A DNA stretch of 12,835 nt, from assembly GCA_023418375.1 (NCBI GenBank), contig JAEZZV010000017.1, positions 1-12,835 on the forward strand, read 5' to 3'. This DNA comes from Actinomycetes bacterium. Its GTDB lineage: Bacteria; Actinomycetota; Actinomycetes; Actinomycetales; Cellulomonadaceae. The position numbers and the translations under genes were made by a program. This document shows, in pieces, positions 9,126 to 12,835 of the stretch. Each line of letters opens with the position of its first letter. Position 1 is the stretch's first letter. The notes under the pieces are model-generated. The model did no database searches. It was given only the letters and a program-made list of their open reading frames with translations, and was not told the origin of the DNA.

Positions 9126-10100
9126 TCAGAACCGGCGCAGCCACTCCAGAGCCGCGACGCCCTGGGCGAGCTGGAACGCGCGCACGTTCGGGATGCCCGG
9201 CGGCGGCGGCTGCACGGCCGCGTGCACGAAGTACCCGGTGAGGCCCACGAGGACGGCGCGGACGGCGTCGCCGTCGGCGCCCTGGGCGTTCGGGTGCGCC
9301 CAGAAGAGCCGGTCCGGGTCGCCGCCGCCCTGCATCGCGACGCTCGGCAGGGTCGCCAGGAGGTCCCACCAGGCCACGCCGTCGCGGCACGCGTGGGGCC
9401 AGTCGATGAGCCACACCCGCGTGTCCGGAGGTGTGGAGAGCATGACGTTGTCCGCGCGGAAGTCCCCGTGCACGAGGGTGCCGCCCACGCTCGCGGGCAC
9501 GCCGTCCGGGGCGACGGCGAGCAGATCGGGCAGGTTCCGGCGCAGCCACTCGCCGTGCTCGCCGACGGCCACCATCGCGGCGTCGACGTCGGAGCCGACG
9601 GAGTCGAGGCGTTCCCAGCCCGCCGCGAGGTAGGACATGTCCGCCTCGAGCGGCTTCAGGCCCGGCGGGGCGGGCGTGCCGACCTCGGCCAGGTCGCGCA
9701 GCGCGTCGAGGGCGCGGGCGAGCTCGTCCGCGCGCCAGGGCTGCTCGGGCGCGCGGCCGTCGACGGGCTGGAGTCCCAGCAGCACCCAGGTGCCGTCGTC
9801 ATGGTGCCACCACAGGTGCGGGGCGTTCACCTCGGGCGGCAGCTGGGCCGCGACGGCGATCTCCTGGCGGGCGAGGTCGGGGGAGTCGGGGTTCTGCTCG
9901 GGCGAGACCGCCTTGACGAACACCTGCGTGCCGTTGCCGAGGCCGAGCAGCGCCGCGTAGCCGGGACTGAAGCCCGTCGTCGCGCTCGTCTCGCTGACGA
10001 CATCGGCGCCGGCGAGCTCGGCGATGCGGGCGCGCACGTCGCGGGGGAGGTCGGCCCAGTGCAGGCGGGAGCCACTGAAGGCCAGCGGCGCCGTCGTCAC
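9126..10100 (-). CDS. Phosphotransferase of the APH (aminoglycoside phosphotransferase-like) family
   Basis: This 324-residue protein has a small-molecule kinase fold of the APH superfamily. A probable ATP-binding lysine is K63 (QVFVKAV), with E80 (LARQE) as its helix-C partner. VLLGLQPVDG is the hinge, HGDFRADN (211-218) the catalytic loop with D213 and N218, and LIDWPHA holds the metal-binding aspartate D233. All key residues are present, so it is probably active. The substrate is unknown: the family includes antibiotic kinases, but also choline, homoserine, methylthioribose and sugar kinases, and nothing here points to resistance. The start is GTG at 10100, without a Shine-Dalgarno; CACAAT lies 8 nt upstream, so it may be leaderless. 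It is convergent with etfA and divergent from the ArsR cassette. Confidence 0.85.
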   Translation of the reverse strand: MTTAPLAFSGSRLHWADLPRDVRARIAELAGADVVSETSATTGFSPGYAALLGLGNGTQVFVKAVSPEQNPDSPDLARQEIAVAAQLPPEVNAPHLWWHHDDGTWVLLGLQPVDGRAPEQPWRADELARALDALRDLAEVGTPAPPGLKPLEADMSYLAAGWERLDSVGSDVDAAMVAVGEHGEWLRRNLPDLLAVAPDGVPASVGGTLVHGDFRADNVMLSTPPDTRVWLIDWPHACRDGVAWWDLLATLPSVAMQGGGDPDRLFWAHPNAQGADGDAVRAVLVGLTGYFVHAAVQPPPPGIPNVRAFQLAQGVAALEWLRRF

Positions 10101-10161
10101 GGGAGCCGATTGTGCCAGGTCGCTGAACCAAACCGCGCCCCCTGGGCGGCATGCGTGTGAC

Positions 10162-10189
10162 GGCAGGTGTGTGCGCTCTCACAGCTGCC
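10162..10189. promoter_or_regulatory. 28-bp dyad with CRP-like core between phosphotransferase and ArsR genes
   Basis: Arms GGCAG-G-TGTG and CACA-G-CTGCC match at 9 of 10 positions around a TGCGCTCT centre. The core TGTGT-N6-TCACA (10168-10183) differs from the CRP/GlxR consensus TGTGA-N6-TCACA at one base. It could bind a CRP-type regulator, or form a hairpin in a transcript of either divergent gene. It lies about 62 bp from the phosphotransferase start and 92 bp from the ArsR start. Confidence 0.45.
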
Positions 10190-10213
10190 CGCCCACGGCC
10201 CCGAGGAAGGGCC

Positions 10214-10243
10214 TTGCGCGGCCGCCGGACGACGCGCTACCTT
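10214..10243 (+). promoter_or_regulatory. Candidate promoter of the ArsR cassette
   Basis: A -35-like TTGCGC (10214-10219) and a -10 TACCTT (10238-10243) are separated by 18 bp. This would start transcription near 10250, giving a short leader with a good ribosome binding site. The -35 matches only TTG of TTGACA. Confidence 0.4.
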
Positions 10244-10272
10244 TCATGTGTCAGGAAATGCTTACAGGTGAA
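10243..10272. promoter_or_regulatory. Imperfect inverted repeat, candidate ArsR operator
   Basis: TTCATGTGTCA (10243-10253) and TTACAGGTGAA (10262-10272) are inverted copies matching at 8 of 11 positions, 8 bp apart. The repeat starts on the last base of the -10 and covers the likely start of transcription, where an autorepressor of the ArsR type would act. Confidence 0.35.
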
Positions 10273-10277
10273 GGAAG
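10271..10277 (+). promoter_or_regulatory. Ribosome binding site of the ArsR-type gene
   Basis: AAGGAAG ends 3 nt before the GTG at 10281, with AAGGA at a 5-nt spacing. It is the clearest Shine-Dalgarno for a GTG start in the window and fixes this start. Confidence 0.6.
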
Positions 10278-10280
10278 ACC

Positions 10281-10652
10281 GTGACACCTCATCGGGACCC
10301 GCAGCCGGTGAGCGGTGACGCGCTCGTCGAGATCCTGTCGGCGCTCGCCAACCCCGTACGCCTGCGGATCCTGGGGACCCTTGCCAACGGTCGCGACTAC
10401 GTCAGCAACCTCGCGCGCGTCGTCGGTATCAGCCGCCCGCTGCTGCACATGCACCTGCAGCGGCTGGAGGCCGCGGGCCTCGTCGTCGGGACCCTCGAGC
10501 TGTCCGCGGACGGCAAGGCGATGAAGTACTTCGATCTCGCCGGGATCGACCTGCACCTGACCCCCGACACCCTGGCGGCCGCCGCCAGGACCCTGAGCAG
10601 CGACCCGACCACCGGCCCCGCGGGGGGCCACCCACGTGAGGAGAAGCAGTGA
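10281..10652 (+). CDS. ArsR-type winged-helix transcriptional regulator
   Basis: This small DNA-binding protein of 123 residues probably represses its own operon. The fold runs from ALVEILSALANPVRLRILGTL (about 14-34), through YVSNLARVVGISRPLLHMHLQRLEAAGLV (the helix-turn-helix, about 40-68), to a wing around LSADGKAMKYFDL. The C-terminal tail is low-complexity. There are no cysteines at all, so it cannot be a classic thiolate metal sensor such as ArsR or SmtB; the signal is unknown. The start is GTG at 10281, supported by AAGGA. Its stop overlaps the next gene (TGATG), and that gene's Shine-Dalgarno, GAGGAG, lies inside this reading frame. Regulator, membrane protein and oxidoreductase are therefore probably co-translated. 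Confidence 0.85.
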   Translation: MTPHRDPQPVSGDALVEILSALANPVRLRILGTLANGRDYVSNLARVVGISRPLLHMHLQRLEAAGLVVGTLELSADGKAMKYFDLAGIDLHLTPDTLAAAARTLSSDPTTGPAGGHPREEKQ

Positions 10653-10975
10653 TGTCCCAGCTCGCCACCATCGCCATCCGGATGGCCGCCGAGTCAGACC
10701 CCGGTGGCAGCTCGATCGAGTGGCCGCAGGTGATCCTCATCCTGGGCGTGCTCTTCACGGCGTTCTGCGTCTTCATCGGCGTCGTGTCGATGCGGCACGA
10801 GGAGCGCAAGCTCCGCATCAGCACCGGCCAGGAGGAGGCCGTGCGGGCGCTCGTCGACAGGTACGAGCAGCTCGCCGCGACCACGCTGGACGCGCAGCAG
10901 CGCACCGCCGCCGACGTCGCCGAGCTCCGTGCGCGGGCCGCCGCCATCGAGCAGCTGCTGCGGAGCGTCGACTGA
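10652..10975 (+). CDS. Small single-pass membrane protein with cytoplasmic coiled coil
   Basis: No family is recognised with confidence. The 107-residue product has a short polar N-terminus, one transmembrane helix (about 24-47, WPQVILILGVLFTAF onward), then RHEERK. By the positive-inside rule this places the C-terminus in the cytoplasm. Residues 60-105 are charged and Ala/Leu/Gln-rich with coiled-coil character (EEAVRALVDRYEQL, then DVAELRARAAAIEQLL). The layout resembles PspB, the small phage-shock membrane protein, but sequence kinship is not established. ATG at 10652 overlaps the ArsR stop; GTG at 10649 is an alternative start. GAGGAG at 10638-10643 is its ribosome binding site. Its stop overlaps the next gene (TGATG). 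It may tether or modulate the adjacent regulator at the membrane, which is inference only. Confidence 0.75.
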   Translation: MSQLATIAIRMAAESDPGGSSIEWPQVILILGVLFTAFCVFIGVVSMRHEERKLRISTGQEEAVRALVDRYEQLAATTLDAQQRTAADVAELRARAAAIEQLLRSVD

Positions 10976-12006
10976 TGGCCGCGCCGACGCCGGGGCGCGC
11001 GCCCGTGCCGACCCGCCCCCAGGTCATGGCCGCCGTCGTGCAGGACCGCTACGGACCGCCGGCGCAGGTGCTCCGGGTCGCGCAGGTCGCCGTCCCGACG
11101 CCGGGGCCCGACGAGGTGCTCGTCCGGGTGCGCGCGGTGGGCCTCAACCCGGCTGACCTGTTCCTCGTCACCGGCCGCCCCGGCATCCTGCGCGCGATGA
11201 CGGGCCTGTGCCGACCGAGGCGCGGCGGGCGCGGGCAGGACGTCGCCGGCGTGGTGGAGGCCGTCGGTTCGGCCGTCACGTCGGTCAGCCCCGGTGACGA
11301 GGTCTTCGGCGAGACGGAGATGCAGGGTTCCTCGGGCACGCTGGCGGAGCTCACCGTCCTGCCCGGGTCCGGCCTCGCCCCCAAGCCCGCCGCGCTCTCC
11401 TTCACGGAGGCCGCCGGCCTGCCGATGGCCGGCCTTGCGGCGCAGCAGGGGCTGCGCGTGGCCGGCGTGGGCGCCGGCACGCGGCTCCTCGTCAACGGCG
11501 CCTCGGGCGGCGTCGGGCACCTGGCGGTGCAGCTCGCGGTCGCGCTGGGCGCGCAGGTCACGGGCGTGTGCAGCGGCCGGAACGCCGCGATGGTGCGCGG
11601 CCTGGGGGCCACGCGCGTCATCGACCACGAGACCGAGGACTTCACGGCGGATGGCGAGTACGACGTCATCCTCGACAACGTGCTCAACCGGCGGCTCGCG
11701 GACGTGCGGCGAGTGCTCGCGCCGCGCGGCGTGCTGCTGCTCAACTCCGGCAACGGCGGCCGCGTGCTGGGCCCCCTGCCGCGCATGGCGCAGGGCTCGC
11801 TCGCCTCGCTGGTGAGCCGGCAGACGATCCGGGCCTTCACCTCCGGGCCGTCGACCCGCGACCTCGTGCACCTGGCCGACCTGGCGAACGCCGGCGAGAT
11901 CCGGGTGGTCGTCGAGGGCACCTACCCGCTCGCCGACGCCGCTCGCGCGCTCGAGCGGGTCGCGACCGGTCACGTGGCCGGCAAGGTGGTCGTCACGGTC
12001 CCCTGA
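10975..12006 (+). CDS. Zinc-independent NAD(P)H quinone oxidoreductase, MDR superfamily
   Basis: This is a medium-chain dehydrogenase/reductase of the quinone oxidoreductase type, expected to reduce quinones or enones with NAD(P)H in the cytosol. The 343-residue product has an N-terminal GroES-like domain (AAVVQDRYGPP near 19-29, GLNPADLF, GQDVAGVVEAVG, PGDEVFGE). The Rossmann domain has NGASGGVG at 174-181, followed by HLAVQLAVALGAQVTGVCSGRN. The position that carries a catalytic zinc Cys in alcohol dehydrogenases is Asn in GLNPAD, and the structural four-Cys lobe is absent. The start is ATG 10975, overlapping the previous stop with GGAG 9 nt upstream. The family usually begins near the internal Met18 (ATG 11026), which lacks a Shine-Dalgarno. 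Physiological substrate unknown. Confidence 0.88.
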   Translation: MAAPTPGRAPVPTRPQVMAAVVQDRYGPPAQVLRVAQVAVPTPGPDEVLVRVRAVGLNPADLFLVTGRPGILRAMTGLCRPRRGGRGQDVAGVVEAVGSAVTSVSPGDEVFGETEMQGSSGTLAELTVLPGSGLAPKPAALSFTEAAGLPMAGLAAQQGLRVAGVGAGTRLLVNGASGGVGHLAVQLAVALGAQVTGVCSGRNAAMVRGLGATRVIDHETEDFTADGEYDVILDNVLNRRLADVRRVLAPRGVLLLNSGNGGRVLGPLPRMAQGSLASLVSRQTIRAFTSGPSTRDLVHLADLANAGEIRVVVEGTYPLADAARALERVATGHVAGKVVVTVP

Positions 12007-12035
12007 GGGCACGCGGTTCGCTGAGGGCACGCGGT
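12003..12035 (+). repeat. Tandem direct repeat, 18-bp period, over the oxidoreductase stop codon
   Basis: CTGAGGGCACGCGGT occurs at 12003-12017 and again at 12021-12035, exact over 15 bases. The first copy contains the oxidoreductase stop codon and the second repeats that TGA in the same frame. It looks like a short tandem duplication. Confidence 0.8.
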
Positions 12036-12045
12036 GCGGCGTTCG

Positions 12046-12051
12046 TAGACT
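12046..12051 (+). promoter_or_regulatory. Putative leaderless -10 element of the cysteine desulfurase gene
   Basis: TAGACT fits TANNNT and ends 6 nt before the ATG at 12058. No Shine-Dalgarno lies between them. This suggests independent leaderless transcription of the desulfurase rather than dependence on the upstream cassette. No good -35 is seen. Confidence 0.4.
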
Positions 12052-12057
12052 CGCGGC

Positions 12058-12835
12058 ATGTCCCGTCCGGCCTACCTCGACCACGCCGCGACGACGCCGA
12101 TGCGGCCGGAGGCGGTCGCCGCGCTCGCCGAGGAGGCGGGGCGGACCGGCAACCCGTCGTCGGTGCACCACGCCGGCCGCGCGGCGCGCAGGGTGGTGGA
12201 GGAGGCGCGCGAGCTGGTCGCGGACCGGCTGGGCGCGCACCCGACGGAGGTGGTCTTCACCTCCGGCGGGACCGAGGCGGACAACCTCGCGGTGCGGGGC
12301 CTGGGGAGGTCGGTGGACGACCCCCCGGGGCTCCGCCGCGTCCTCGTCCCGGCGGTCGAGCACCACGCTGTGCTCGACGCCGCCACGTGGGCGGCCGCCC
12401 GCGAGGGTGCCGACCTGACCGTCCTGCCCGTCGACGGCTCGGGGACGGTGGACCTGGCCGCGCTGGAGGGGTCGCTCGCCCGCGGCGCAGGCCCGGGTGC
12501 CCTGGTCAGCGTGATGTGGGCGAACAACGAGGTCGGGACGGTCCAGCCGGTCGCCCGGGTCGTCGAGGCCGCCCGGGCCCGCGGGGCCCTCGTGCACTCG
12601 GACGCGGTCCAGGCCGTCGGCCGCCTGCCGGTCGACCTCGCCGCGTCCGGCCTGGACGCCCTGACCGTCTCGGCGCACAAGGTCGGCGGGCCGGTCGGCG
12701 TGGGTGCGCTCCTCGTGCGTCGCGGCACACCGGTCCAGCCGCTGGTCCACGGCGGAGGGCAGGAGCGCGGCCTGCGTCCCGGGACGGTGCCGGCGGCCCT
12801 CATCCGCGCGTTCGCCGTCGCGCTCGACCTCGCGA
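12058..12835 (+). CDS. Cysteine desulfurase (NifS/IscS type), 3' end beyond window
   Basis: This PLP enzyme takes sulfur from cysteine for Fe-S cluster assembly or tRNA thiolation. The window holds 259 codons of a family usually about 380-400 residues long; it is cut by the edge, not broken. It starts MSRPAYLDHAATTPMRPEAV, with GNPSSVHHAGR and TSGGTEADNLAV binding the PLP phosphate. EHHAVLDA carries the ring-stacking His (H102), WANNEVGTVQP and HSDAVQAVG hold PLP contacts, and SAHKVGGPVG contains the Schiff-base K208. ERGLRPGTVP is the substrate-binding Arg loop. The active-site cysteine lies past the edge. Start ATG 12058 matches the family N-terminus. In many actinobacteria this gene sits between etfBA and mnmA (tRNA 2-thiouridylase), so a role in tRNA thiolation is likely but inferred. 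Confidence 0.93.
   Translation, partial: MSRPAYLDHAATTPMRPEAVAALAEEAGRTGNPSSVHHAGRAARRVVEEARELVADRLGAHPTEVVFTSGGTEADNLAVRGLGRSVDDPPGLRRVLVPAVEHHAVLDAATWAAAREGADLTVLPVDGSGTVDLAALEGSLARGAGPGALVSVMWANNEVGTVQPVARVVEAARARGALVHSDAVQAVGRLPVDLAASGLDALTVSAHKVGGPVGVGALLVRRGTPVQPLVHGGGQERGLRPGTVPAALIRAFAVALDLA

Noticed and set aside
9126..10100. Antibiotic resistance gene
   Set aside because: The APH fold is clear, but substrate residues do not identify a drug class and the context has no resistance or mobile elements.
10429..12750. Minus-strand open frame of 773 codons covering the small membrane protein, oxidoreductase and desulfurase
   Set aside because: It spans several well-supported plus-strand genes and contains His/Arg/Gly-rich low-complexity sequence only.

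Overview
The window is very G+C-rich DNA with strong G/C bias at third codon positions, ATGA/TGATG gene overlaps and several apparently leaderless genes. This fits a high-GC actinobacterium. The proteins read like those of Micrococcales/Cellulomonadaceae-type bacteria, but that placement is an impression and was not computed.

Left part (1-7202) is mostly glycogen/alpha-glucan metabolism. A gene running off the left edge on the minus strand (start near 122) is divergent from glgP (486-3080, alpha-glucan phosphorylase). By analogy with the divergent glgE-glgP pair of mycobacteria it may be glgE, but only about 40 codons are visible. The 363-bp gap between them holds two copies of GTAAGCGCTTGCAG, a LacI/CcpA-type operator, plus a perfect dyad. 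glgP ends at a long hairpin shared with a convergent FAD-binding dehydrogenase (3250-4923, minus). Next to that is glgX (5004-7202, minus), the glycogen debranching enzyme. GlgP shortens outer chains to glucose-1-phosphate and GlgX removes the limit-dextrin branches. If the left gene is GlgE, synthesis and breakdown would share one control region.

Middle part (7348-9113): etfB and etfA overlap by ATGA and encode the electron transfer flavoprotein, which carries electrons from acyl-CoA or other flavin dehydrogenases to the respiratory chain. They diverge from glgX.

Right part (9126-12835): an APH-type phosphotransferase gene is convergent with etfA. A coupled three-gene cassette follows: an ArsR-type repressor, a small one-helix membrane protein with a coiled coil, and a zinc-independent NAD(P)H quinone oxidoreductase. 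The window ends inside a cysteine desulfurase gene. In many actinobacteria etfBA lies close to cysteine desulfurase and mnmA, so the phosphotransferase and cassette look like a lineage-specific insertion into that neighbourhood.

No RNA gene, CRISPR array, IS element or prophage gene was seen. Nothing here is a clear new defence or biosynthetic system. The best leads are the cassette with its palindromic upstream DNA, the paired operators at glgP, and the recurring leaderless promoter pattern.
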